DNA of 64,000 nucleotides from NCBI GenBank assembly GCA_963823675.1, contig CAWGMT010000015.1, forward strand, positions 62,001 to 126,000, written 5' to 3'. Of this stretch, positions 18,615-27,133 are shown piece after piece. Source of the DNA: CAWGMT01 sp963823675 (GTDB lineage Bacteria; Planctomycetota; Planctomycetia; Isosphaerales; Isosphaeraceae). The number at the start of each line of letters is the position of its first letter. The first letter of the stretch is position 1. A program made the position numbers and the translations under genes. Under the pieces are notes generated by a model. The model saw nothing but the letters and a program-made list of their open reading frames with translations. It was not told the origin of the DNA and searched no databases.

Positions 18615-21161
18615 TTATCCGTCCTTCCCGCCGTCATCGCCCGGCACGGGTGGGTCCGCGTCCGATGTTCCATTCCGGTTTCCCGGCCCGTCGTTGAATT
18701 CCTCGAGTGCCGGCACCGGCTCGGCCTCATCGGGCAAGAGAGCTTCCAGAGTGCCGCGCTGGAGGATTGCATAGCCCTTGCCTCCCCGCGAGGCAATCGG
18801 GAATTTGGTCGCCCGCACGATCTGGGTCGCGCCGCGGTTGGTCCGGACCGTCAGTCCCTCTCGTTTCTTGTTCGTGAGCACAAACCCGATCACGCGATCC
18901 TTGGCGTCGAGCTTGATCGCGTTCACGCCCCGGGCCGCGCCGGCCACGATATTGGCCTCGATGACCGGGAAAATGAGCACGCGGGCCATGCGGGTGGCCA
19001 GGCAGACGTTTTCCGAGCCGTTGGTCGCCTGCACGCCCACGACCAGGTCGTCTTTGAACGATGGATCGAGCCGCACGACCAGCCTGCCCTTGCGAGTCGA
19101 CACCGCGGCCAGGGGCGCGAGCGCGAACCGCAGCACTTTGCCGCCGGCCGTGAGTGCGACGGCATAGGGCGGCGCCGGCACCGACGAGACTTCGCCGTTG
19201 CCGTTGGCATGGCCGTTGCCGGTCCCGTGCCGGCCGGCTTCGCCCTCGCCGTCGGCGGCGTCGTCATCCAGATCGCCGCCCAGCATTCGCTGGACCAGGC
19301 GAGGACCGGTCTGGGAATACCTGGAATGGTCGGGCAGGCAGCGCGGGTCGTGACAGACGACGCCGACGATGTGCTCCTGGTCCTCGAAGGCGAACTGCTT
19401 CTGGATCGGATCGCCGTGCCCGGTCGTCATCGGGATATCGTTGACGCGCAGCGTGTAGGCGATTCCGCGGTCCGTGAAGAAGGTCAACGTCTGCCGCGCC
19501 CGCGCACGGTACACCCAGCCGACCCGGTCGTCATCGCGCACCCGGATGCTGGCCACGTCGGTGAACGACTTCTGCCGCTTGGTCCAGCCGTCGCGGGTGA
19601 CGATCACCCAGGCGTCCTCATCGACGATGTAGTCTTCCTCGCGGAACTCCATCGGGGCCGCGGGGACCTCGATCCGGGTGCGGCGGGGCTCGCCGAAGGT
19701 CTGCGCGATCTGCTTGATCTCGGATCGGATGATCTGCCAGCGCGCCGGCTCGTCATCCAGCAGGTCCTGGATTTCCTTGGCGCGCTTGCGCTTCGCGGCC
19801 AATTCGGCCAGGATGTCCTTGATCTCGAGCTTGCCCAGCCGGTAGAGCTTGGTTTCAAGAACGGCGTCAGCCTGAAGCTCGGAAAGCTCGAACCGCGCCA
19901 TCAATTTGGGCGCCGCATCGGCCTTGCCATCGCTCGCGCGAATGATCCTGATCGCCTCGTCGAGGTTGCGAAAGACGATCGCAAAGCCTTCGAGAATGTG
20001 AATGCGCTCGAGCAGGTTCTTGAGCTCGAATTGCAGACGCCGGGTCACGACGTCGAGGCGAAAATCCAGGAACTGCTGCAAGATCGTCTTCAAATCGAGC
20101 CGGCTGGGCACCGCGATGGCAGCCCCCTCGGCGGGCAAGAGGCACGTGAGATTGATGCTGTAATTGATCTGAAGCGGCGAGTTCTTGAAGAGATAAGCCA
20201 TGGCCGCCTCGGCATTGGCGCCTGGCTTGAGCTCGAGCAAGATCCGGACATCGTTGGTGCTCAGGTCCTTGACATTCGTGAGCTGAGGAACCTGCCCCTT
20301 GGCGATCAGCTCGCCGATGCGCTCGACCAGGGCGTCCTTTTCGATTCCATATGGAATCGATGTGATCAGCATGGCCCCGGCCCGTTCGGGATGGGGCTCA
20401 TACGTTCCGCGGAGCTTGATCGTTCCCTGGCCGGTCGCGTAGATCTGACGGATCTCCTCGCTCGTGTTCAGAATCACGCCGCCGGTCGGAAAATCGGGCC
20501 CCTGGATATACTTGACCAGCCGCTCGAAAGCCAGCTCGCCGTTATCGAGCAGAGCCACCAAGGCGTGGCATACTTCCTTCAGGTTGTGGGGCGGGATATT
20601 GGTCGCCATCCCGACCGCGATGCCCGAGACTCCATTGACCAGCAGGTTCGGGAACTGGGCCGGCAAGACCACGGGTTCATCGGCGGTCGAGGCATAATTC
20701 GGCCGGAAGTTGACCGTCTGTTCGCGCAGCTCGGCCATGAGCATCTGGGCGATGGGCGTGAGCCGGCACTCGGTATAGCGGTGGGCCGCCGGCGGATCGC
20801 CGTCGATCGAGCCGAAATTTCCGTACCCGTCGATGAGCGGCTGCCGCAGCATGAACGGCTGGGCCATGCGCACGAGCGCGTCATAGATCGCCTGGTCGCC
20901 GTGAGGATGATAGGTCTCCATTGTGCGGCCGATCACCGCAGCACATTTGATATAGCGGCTCTCGGCCGTCACGTGCAGGTCGTGCCACATCGCATACAGG
21001 ATGCGGCGCTGCACGGGCTTCAGCCCGTCGCGAACGTCCGGCAGCGCGCGCGACGTGATCACACTGAGCGCATAGTTGAGATAGCGCGACCGCGCCGCTT
21101 CAGCGAGCGCAACATCCTCGACCACCGCACTCGCGCGGTCGATCTCGTCCCGATTCCCCAC
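18615..21161 (-). CDS. gyrA: Type IIA topoisomerase subunit A (GyrA/ParC)
   Basis: The DNA-breakage subunit, about 848 residues from GTG 21161. The N-terminus keeps RALPDVRDGLKPVQRRILYA, and the catalytic Tyr is Y129 in AAHRYTECRL. The tower and coiled-coil region follows, then a C-terminal beta-pinwheel with repeats such as VLIFPV and GLTVRTNRGATQIV. The gyrase-box QRRGGKG is not clear; the nearest match is ASRGGKG, so this may be a ParC-type or non-wrapping enzyme. The usual Ser83 of the quinolone pocket (HPHGDS) is Gln here (HPHGDQAIYD). An upstream GTG at 21362 would add 67 low-complexity residues, so the start is uncertain. First gene of the run. Confidence 0.9.
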   Translation of the reverse strand: MGNRDEIDRASAVVEDVALAEAARSRYLNYALSVITSRALPDVRDGLKPVQRRILYAMWHDLHVTAESRYIKCAAVIGRTMETYHPHGDQAIYDALVRMAQPFMLRQPLIDGYGNFGSIDGDPPAAHRYTECRLTPIAQMLMAELREQTVNFRPNYASTADEPVVLPAQFPNLLVNGVSGIAVGMATNIPPHNLKEVCHALVALLDNGELAFERLVKYIQGPDFPTGGVILNTSEEIRQIYATGQGTIKLRGTYEPHPERAGAMLITSIPYGIEKDALVERIGELIAKGQVPQLTNVKDLSTNDVRILLELKPGANAEAAMAYLFKNSPLQINYSINLTCLLPAEGAAIAVPSRLDLKTILQQFLDFRLDVVTRRLQFELKNLLERIHILEGFAIVFRNLDEAIRIIRASDGKADAAPKLMARFELSELQADAVLETKLYRLGKLEIKDILAELAAKRKRAKEIQDLLDDEPARWQIIRSEIKQIAQTFGEPRRTRIEVPAAPMEFREEDYIVDEDAWVIVTRDGWTKRQKSFTDVASIRVRDDDRVGWVYRARARQTLTFFTDRGIAYTLRVNDIPMTTGHGDPIQKQFAFEDQEHIVGVVCHDPRCLPDHSRYSQTGPRLVQRMLGGDLDDDAADGEGEAGRHGTGNGHANGNGEVSSVPAPPYAVALTAGGKVLRFALAPLAAVSTRKGRLVVRLDPSFKDDLVVGVQATNGSENVCLATRMARVLIFPVIEANIVAGAARGVNAIKLDAKDRVIGFVLTNKKREGLTVRTNRGATQIVRATKFPIASRGGKGYAILQRGTLEALLPDEAEPVPALEEFNDGPGNRNGTSDADPPVPGDDGGKDG

Positions 21162-22159
21162 CCGAACGGCGGTTCCGTTTCGCCATCGCTCCGTCTCACC
21201 CCATAACAGCCGGCTTACATCCTCCCACGCACGATATTGCTCAGTTTGCGGGGCCTGGTTAGACCGCGAAGTCGTCCTTCCTGGCCGAGACTCACGATCT
21301 TGACGCCGGACACCTTTCTTTCGGCCCGCGGGCGGGCTCTCTTGAGCCCTTGCCGGCCGCACGATCGCGCAAGGCTAACTGAGCGATACCATTTCGGTGG
21401 TTTTCCCTACCAGAAGACCCGGAAATTCTCCAACGCACGATGCCAATTTATCCGGGTATAAGTGTGTATAGGCTACACTGATTAAGGCATCGACGCAATG
21501 ATCGTTCGAGCTTTACGACAAGGTCCTGCTTTCCTTGAGTATCGCCCGACGAACTCCAGGAAATTACCAGGCAACCCTGATTGAACCACGATTGGGCTCA
21601 ACAACCGAAGGTGGGACTCGAACCCACACCCCCTTGCAGGGACCGGGTTTTGAGGGCGGCGCGTCTGCCGCATGCATGACATTGGAGACACGTCGCAGTG
21701 ATACTCAAAGCATTGTGGAGTCTTCCGCCGGTCATGGCGACTGTGTCGCCCATGCGTTGCGGCGAACCGGCACTCCGCGACCTCAAGAGCCGCACCGCTG
21801 GCGCGGGACAATGCCTGGGAGATGGTCCCGGTGAATGTGCAGCCGTCCGACGGGCTACTGGGGCCGGTGGAAATCCAGGTCGGTCGGCAAAGCAACGGCT
21901 GGACGTTCATATTGCACCCGTTCAGCCGTCAGATGGCGACTGTCTGCTGTTCTCTGCTTCACCATCCACGTGCCACACCGCGACCGGGACCGGCGTATTC
22001 CTCAAAGCTGAACCGCGACGTCAGGCATCGAAGAGTCGAAAAGCGGTTGCTCGACGATAACTACGGGGCCGGGAACTACCCAACCGGACCTGGTAGCGTA
22101 TTCAGCAAGATCAAGAAGTGGGGCGATCGGGCGTTCGAGTGAACAGCGGGAGGCCGACT
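21162..22159. other. Region upstream of gyrA without an intact gene
   Basis: The gyrA promoter should lie at its left end. It carries the tRNA-Leu remnant at 21601-21669. A short frame from 21822 (MVPVNVQPSDGLLGPVEIQV) looks mildly protein-like but has no family match I know and loses sense after 35 codons. It may be a gene remnant. Confidence 0.45.
21601..21669 (-). pseudogene. tRNA-Leu(CAA) 3'-half remnant, second copy
   Basis: On the minus strand this reads GGCAGACGC, an anticodon region with CTCAAAACCCGGTCCC, a variable arm, an intact T-arm (GTGGGTTCGAGTCCCAC) and CTTCGGTT. The 5' anticodon strand is CCGCC and mispairs with CCCGG at two positions. No 5' acceptor or D-arm is present. It shares long identical stretches with the remnant at 2811-2880. 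Confidence 0.6.
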
Positions 22160-22384
22160 ATGGCGAGCGTCTTTGTACTCCAGCACATGCATACCCGACC
22201 AGATGGCGTCGAAGATGTCAAGTTCATCGGAGTGTATTCCTCGCGAGAGCAGGCTGATGCAACAGCGGCGCGCCTCCGCCGTCTGCCCGGTTTCTCGGAT
22301 GCCCCGGACGGGTTTCACGTCGATGAGTACCGCGTCGATCAGGACCACTGGGTCGAGGGGTATGTGGCGGCCGCAGGGGTGTGA
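22160..22384 (+). CDS. DUF7336 family small protein
   Basis: A 74-residue protein with VFVLQHMHTRPDGVEDVKFI, GVYSSREQADATAARLRRLPG and VDEYRVDQDHWVEGY. This order (VLQH, KFIGVYSS, DEYxLDxDHWxEG) matches the DUF7336 family, small cytoplasmic proteins of unknown function. The ATG at 22160 is chosen because GGGAGG stands eight bases upstream; an in-frame GTG/ATG further up would add 14 unlikely residues. It stands alone among gene remnants. Confidence 0.8.
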   Translation: MASVFVLQHMHTRPDGVEDVKFIGVYSSREQADATAARLRRLPGFSDAPDGFHVDEYRVDQDHWVEGYVAAAGV

Positions 22385-22399
22385 CGACTCCGAGCAGTC

Positions 22400-23178
22400 C
22401 CGAGCACGCCTCATTCCCTGGTACACCGCAACTGATTCCGACGGAGATGACCTGCACCGCGGCTTTGCTTTCCGTGTAGAGCGGCGGGTGAGCGACGGTC
22501 CGGCCCAATGGGTCAACGACGGCCGAGAATCCGGTGCTGGTCGCGCGAACCAGGAAGCGCCGGTTTTCGATCGCTCGAAACGCCGAGATCAGGTGATGCT
22601 GATAAGGACACGCCGTGCGGCCAAACCGGGCATCGTGAGTCTGGTTAACGAGCACCTGCGCCCCCCGCCGGGTGGCCTCGCGGGCCAGCGCCGGCGTAAT
22701 GTCTTCATAGCAGATCAAGGGCGAGACCTTGACCAGCGACACGGTGCCACCCGCGCCCCAGAGGATATTCAAACACCTTGGTCTCGGTGCCGGCCCGAAG
22801 GATCCCGGCATTCCTCGTAGATTCCGCCGAGGTTGCGCCAGGCCGTCTTGACATCGGGGTTTTCGAGATGCGCGGGGTCGCCTTGCACGAGCAGCACTTC
22901 GAGCGCTTCACCTGCCGGACGAGTGAACGTAGTCATCATTGCGCAGCCATACAAGATTGCCGCGAGCAACACGATGCCAGGAACCAGAAGCGCCCGCCGC
23001 GGCTCGTGCTCGACGAGCGCGCGCCGGGCGGCCTTGGCAACCCAGAACATGATGAACGTGACCGCCATCGCGCCGGCTATTCCCGTGACCTGTACCAGCG
23101 GCACAAACGCAATCTGCGTGTGGCCGAAATGCCAGGCAAACAGCCGCACCATCACAAGCTCCGTGAGCACGAACAACT
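22400..23178 (-). pseudogene. lnt: Apolipoprotein N-acyltransferase remnant
   Basis: Two segments of Lnt, the membrane enzyme that adds the third acyl chain to lipoproteins, can be read on the minus strand. The first has late membrane segments (VTGIAGAMAVTFIMFWVAKA; VPGIVLLAAILYGCAMM) and the start of the nitrilase domain (EALEVLLVQGDPAHLENPDV). The second, in another frame, has PLICYEDITPALAREATRRG and VNQTHDARFGRT, with the catalytic Cys in ICYE. The N-terminal half, and the stretch that should hold the catalytic Glu and Lys, are missing. The gene is dead; it abuts the phosphatase stop. Confidence 0.8.
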
Positions 23179-23180
23179 CC

Positions 23181-24890
23181 CTATCCCGCCGTCGGCCCCA
23201 AGCACACCAGTGTGATGTCATCGGCCTGCGAGTGGCCGGCCGAGAACTCACGGATTTCCTGGAGGATCGCGCGGCCGAGCGCGGCCGGTCCGCCCGACGA
23301 CTGCGCGACTCTCTTGAGAAGGCGGTGGTTGTGGTGGGAGTCGTACAGCTCATCGGCAGGGCTGCGAGCGTCCGTCACGCCATCGGAGTAGAGCACGACG
23401 ACGTCGCCCGGGTCTAGCTGCACCTCGGTCTGCTGGTAAACCGAATCGTCCATGATACCCAGCGGTACCCCGGAGACATCCTGGCCGACTTCGTCCACTT
23501 GGCCGTTGGCGCGACGGACCAGCACGGGAGTGTGGCCTGCTGAAGTCAAGGTCAGCTTGCGCGTGGGAGCATCGAGCACGCAGAGGCCGAGCGTGATGAA
23601 TTTATCCTCGATCCCGGCGGCGCAGAGCAGGCTGTTCAAACGAGTGGCGGTCGGCGCGGGCGCGTTCTCGGTCAGAGTGCAGTACCGCGTATCACCGGAG
23701 AACTTGGCCATCATCAATGCCGCCGCCACACCTTTGCCTGAGACGTCGCCTAGCGCCACGGCCATCCGGTCGCCGGGGAGCGGCACAAAGTCATAGTAGT
23801 CACCCCCGACTTCGTAGGTCGGCTGGTAGAAAGCGAAGAACTCGTAGCCCGGGACGGTCGGCACGCTTTGCGGCAAGAACTTCTTCTGCACCTGCTCGGC
23901 GATTTTCAGATCGCGGTTGAGCCGTTCGCGCTCCAGGCTCGACTCGTGCATGGCCGCGTTCTGGACGGAGATCGCCGCCTGGCTCGCGACGGCCGCCAAC
24001 ACGTCGAGGTCGTCCTCGTTGAACTGGCGGCGGTCGCTGGTATCGAGCTGGATGATGCCAAGCGCCTTGTTGTCCGGCGTCAGCAGGGGAACGCACATGA
24101 CCGAGCGGATTTTCAGGTCGGCGATCGAAGCGCTGCTCGGGAGGTTCTTGTCCTCGCCGGCGTCCTGGGAGAGCACCGCCTTCTTCTGGCCGAGGACGAA
24201 GTCAACGATCGACCGGCTGATGCTGGTCGGGACCTCATCATCGGGTACGGTTCGCAGCAACGACGTACGCTTCTGGGGGCGGTACTTGAAAGCCTTGCGC
24301 ACCAGTCGCTTGCTCGCCGGATCTTGCAGCATCAGGAAGAGCCGCTCGGCGCCGGGAAAGATTTCCATCAGCGAGTCGAGGACCTTGGGGGCGACGGCGT
24401 CGATCCGAAGCTCGCTGGAGAGACTGCGGGTAATCTCCAGGATCGCTTTGAGCTTCACTTCGGGACGAACCGCGCTGGCCATCGTGCTCGACCGCGAGGC
24501 TTCGAGCGTGAGGAAGTCCGAGTTTTCCCTGCCGTCGCTCTCGGTGACCACCATGACGTCGGCGTCGGGTTTGATTTCCGCCGTCTTGGGTGGCTCAACG
24601 GCGAAGTAGATGAACTCGACACCGCAGATGTTGATCCGCTCGTTCTCCTTCAGAAGATGCTCGACACCACCGGCAAGCGCGATGCCGTCGACAAGCGTCT
24701 TGTTCAGCGAGTTGAGATCGACCAGAAAGAAGTCAGGCCCGACTTTGCGGATCTCGGCATGGCGCCGGCTCACTCCGTTTGTCGCCAGAGTGATGTTGCA
24801 TTCCGGCAAGCGGCCAATCACCGTCACGGCGTTTGTAAGATCAATCACCGTACCAGCCTCGTCTCCCGTCTCCTGCTTCAAAACCGCCAT
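23181..24890 (-). CDS. FHA-GAF-SpoIIE protein phosphatase
   Basis: A 569-residue cytoplasmic signalling protein. Residues 10-95 form an FHA domain (VIGRLPECNI, NGVSRRHAEIRK, DLNSLNKTLVDG) that binds phosphothreonine. Residues of about 140-310 form a GAF domain (SIADLKIRSVMCVPLLTPD). A linker helix (ERERLNRDLKIAEQVQKKFLP) leads to a SpoIIE/PP2C phosphatase domain with GGDYYDF, LGDVSGKG and ADDITLV, whose Asp residues bind metal. Such proteins dephosphorylate anti-anti-sigma factors or similar targets. ATG 24890 is preferred to TTG 24905. Two kinases and this phosphatase occur in the window, but no direct link is shown. Confidence 0.93.
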   Translation of the reverse strand: MAVLKQETGDEAGTVIDLTNAVTVIGRLPECNITLATNGVSRRHAEIRKVGPDFFLVDLNSLNKTLVDGIALAGGVEHLLKENERINICGVEFIYFAVEPPKTAEIKPDADVMVVTESDGRENSDFLTLEASRSSTMASAVRPEVKLKAILEITRSLSSELRIDAVAPKVLDSLMEIFPGAERLFLMLQDPASKRLVRKAFKYRPQKRTSLLRTVPDDEVPTSISRSIVDFVLGQKKAVLSQDAGEDKNLPSSASIADLKIRSVMCVPLLTPDNKALGIIQLDTSDRRQFNEDDLDVLAAVASQAAISVQNAAMHESSLERERLNRDLKIAEQVQKKFLPQSVPTVPGYEFFAFYQPTYEVGGDYYDFVPLPGDRMAVALGDVSGKGVAAALMMAKFSGDTRYCTLTENAPAPTATRLNSLLCAAGIEDKFITLGLCVLDAPTRKLTLTSAGHTPVLVRRANGQVDEVGQDVSGVPLGIMDDSVYQQTEVQLDPGDVVVLYSDGVTDARSPADELYDSHHNHRLLKRVAQSSGGPAALGRAILQEIREFSAGHSQADDITLVCLGPTAG

Positions 24891-25395
24891 TTGACAGTAC
24901 TCCAAACACTACGTGATCCGCGGAACAGACGTGGATAATAGAGATTGCAGGCGCACGCAAGGCCATCCAGCCAGACACTCCCGCCTCATGGCGGCCGGCT
25001 TATTCCCGCTTTCAGGATAGGGCGATCGGTCCCAATCAGCCGAATTCTCCACTCTTTCACGGTAGCCCAGAGCGGCGCTATCGCAAGCGCGATCGTACCG
25101 AGCGGCACGTCTGACAGGGTCGGTTCGACAGTCCCGTGATTCAGGCTGGCGCGTAACGGCTCGTGGTCTGCATGGAGATCGAGGTTAACCCGCATCGGGC
25201 CAAGATCGTCGGCAAACCCGGCAGAACTACGCCCGGGAGAGGCCCATCGACTGTTCGCGCTTGACGAAGGCGGTTATGGCTGCGCAGATAGATACTCGAT
25301 CCGGCCGGACGAGCGATCGAGACAGCAAGCGGCTGGCTCGGTGAAAGATATCGCTTACGGTAGCGCGGCCTTCAGCTACGACAGGGGCATCGGTG
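24891..25395. other. Divergent intergenic region
   Basis: This stretch lies between two divergent genes and should hold both promoters. A minus-strand frame at 24986-25195 (69 codons, containing GTIALAIAPLWATVKEWR) is weakly protein-like, but it has no ribosome binding site and no family I recognise. Confidence 0.45.
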
Positions 25396-26871
25396 ATGCG
25401 AACCATGGCCCGCAGATTCCATTGGGCCCGTTTCCTCCTGGCTGACACCAAGAAACGCCGCCGCAGGCTGGCGCTTGCTCCGTCCGCTGAGATCATGGAG
25501 CCGCGCTGCCTGTTATCCGGCAGTCCCACTGCGCTGGCACGAGCCGCTCACCTCGCCTCGATCAGTCACCGGCCCGTCGCCGCCGCGCTCAGCCGGGCAC
25601 GCGGACCCTCTGGTGAGCCGCGGAGCAGCAACTCAGCTTCCGACACCGTCCTTCATTCGTTCGGGGGCACGATCAAGGGCGTTCTCGACGGCTTGCAGCC
25701 CTGGGGATCGCTCACCCTGGTCAAGACCCATTCAGGCCCCATCATTTTCGGCCGGACCACATACGGAGGATCGAATGAATCGAATGAATCGGAGGGAAAA
25801 GGCACACCCCCGGGCAACGGCGTGATCTTCACGATGAAGCTGAATGGAAGCGACTACACCATCGTCCACACGTTTGCAGGTGGCGCCAGCGATGGAGCGC
25901 AGCCGCATCACGATCAGCTACGTCAGGAAGGGAACGTCGTCTACGGGGCGACGCTCATGGGCGGTTCCGCCGACCTGGGTGTGGTGTTCTCGATCAAGAC
26001 CGACGGAACGGGTTACAAGATCCTTCACTGCTTTCAAGGCGGCACCGCCGACGGCGCGCTGCCCCACAGCAACCCCATGCCCGATGGGTCGATGCTCTAC
26101 GGCTTGACGTCGCAAGGCGGCACCCATGGCAGCAAAGGCGGCGACGGCACGATCTACGCGATCAACACCAAGGATGGTCGTTACAAGATGCTCTACTCGT
26201 TCAGCAAGTCCGACGGTACGGATCCTCATGGTTTTGTCATCGTCGACCACCACAACCTCTATGGCATGACTCGCCAGGACGGCTCCGGCGGCGACGGCAC
26301 GATCTTCGATTACAACCTGAAGACAAACTCATATACGTTGCTCCACGCGTTTACCGGCAGCGCGACTGACGGCTCGACGCCCGATCACGGGGGCCTCCTA
26401 CGCATCGGCCATACGCTCTATGGGCTGACGACCGAGGGCGGCATGTACGGACAGAGCGAGGGCGGATATGGCGTGCTGTTCCGCATCGATGAATCGGGCA
26501 AAAACTTCAAGGTCTTGCATTCGTTCGGGAGTGGAACCGACGGAATCGGCCCGCACGGCTCGCTCATTCTCTACAAGGGGAAGCTCTACGGCATGACATC
26601 GAACGGCGGAACCCAAGGAGTAACCGGTCCGGGAACCGGCGATGGAACGATCTTCCAGATTAATCCGAGCGGGAAGCACTATAAGGTCATCTATAATTTC
26701 AACGGCCCGCAATCCGATGGTAACGACGGGCTCGACAACGTGTTCATCGCAGATGGAACCATTTTCGGAATGACCAAGGACGGCGGCCCCAATGTTACGC
26801 CCGACACCTCCAAGAGAAGCTCACCGTACCAGAGCGGCGTGATCTTTGCGCTCCCGTTACCCAACCGTTAG
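25396..26871 (+). CDS. Exported GloVer tandem-repeat protein with LEPR-like motif
   Basis: A protein of about 491 residues. The basic N-terminus contains KRRRRLALAPSAEIMEPRCL followed by LSG, a variant of the planctomycete LEPRxLLS sorting motif, so it is exported or surface-bound. From residue 85 there are about eight GloVer repeats of 45-50 residues, each built like GDGTIYAINTKDGRYKMLYS, F, DGTDPHGFVI, LYGMT. The repeats should fold as a beta-propeller-like body. Function unknown; binding or structural. ATG 25396 or 25405. Confidence 0.88.
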   Translation: MRTMARRFHWARFLLADTKKRRRRLALAPSAEIMEPRCLLSGSPTALARAAHLASISHRPVAAALSRARGPSGEPRSSNSASDTVLHSFGGTIKGVLDGLQPWGSLTLVKTHSGPIIFGRTTYGGSNESNESEGKGTPPGNGVIFTMKLNGSDYTIVHTFAGGASDGAQPHHDQLRQEGNVVYGATLMGGSADLGVVFSIKTDGTGYKILHCFQGGTADGALPHSNPMPDGSMLYGLTSQGGTHGSKGGDGTIYAINTKDGRYKMLYSFSKSDGTDPHGFVIVDHHNLYGMTRQDGSGGDGTIFDYNLKTNSYTLLHAFTGSATDGSTPDHGGLLRIGHTLYGLTTEGGMYGQSEGGYGVLFRIDESGKNFKVLHSFGSGTDGIGPHGSLILYKGKLYGMTSNGGTQGVTGPGTGDGTIFQINPSGKHYKVIYNFNGPQSDGNDGLDNVFIADGTIFGMTKDGGPNVTPDTSKRSSPYQSGVIFALPLPNR

Positions 26872-26953
26872 ATTCTTCGTCGCAGACATCTCCGCACGAT
26901 GCGCGCATTTTGGGATCGCCGGACTCCTACAAAAGCACGTGCTGCTGCGCCGC

Positions 26954-27001
26954 TGTAGGAGGGGGCTCTGTCCCCCGATCCCTTGGTTGCGACTCCGCCG
27001 C
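26954..27001 (-). repeat. Palindromic repeat related to the 33.8-kb array
   Basis: The core GGGGGCTCTGTCCCCC can fold on itself. About 48 bases, from TGTAGGAG through CCTTGGTTG to CTCCGCCGC, match in reverse orientation the sequence at about 33828-33871 with only a few changes. Confidence 0.8.
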
Positions 27002-27133
27002 GTTGGGGGTAACAACCCGGGTTTGATTTCGAGGAACCGCGTCCGACATCCACTCCTACCTCCGCCCAACGAAAAAACACGCCCCGGGATGGGAGTTGGG
27101 CGTCGGTCGTCCCATCAAAAATCGGCGCCGCTC

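Noticed and set aside
18597..21206. An 869-codon open frame opposite the topoisomerase subunit A gene
   Set aside because: It mirrors the gyrA codons on the other strand in GC-rich DNA. Its translation is His/Arg/Asp-rich without any domain, while the minus strand is a clear topoisomerase.
2811..21669. A genomic island bounded by the two tRNA-Leu halves
   Set aside because: The interval has no integrase and contains gyrA and gyrB, which are housekeeping genes. The halves look like independent remnants.
24986..25195. A 69-codon minus-strand gene
   Set aside because: No ribosome binding site, no known family, and it lies in a divergent promoter region. It is mentioned only under the intergenic entry.
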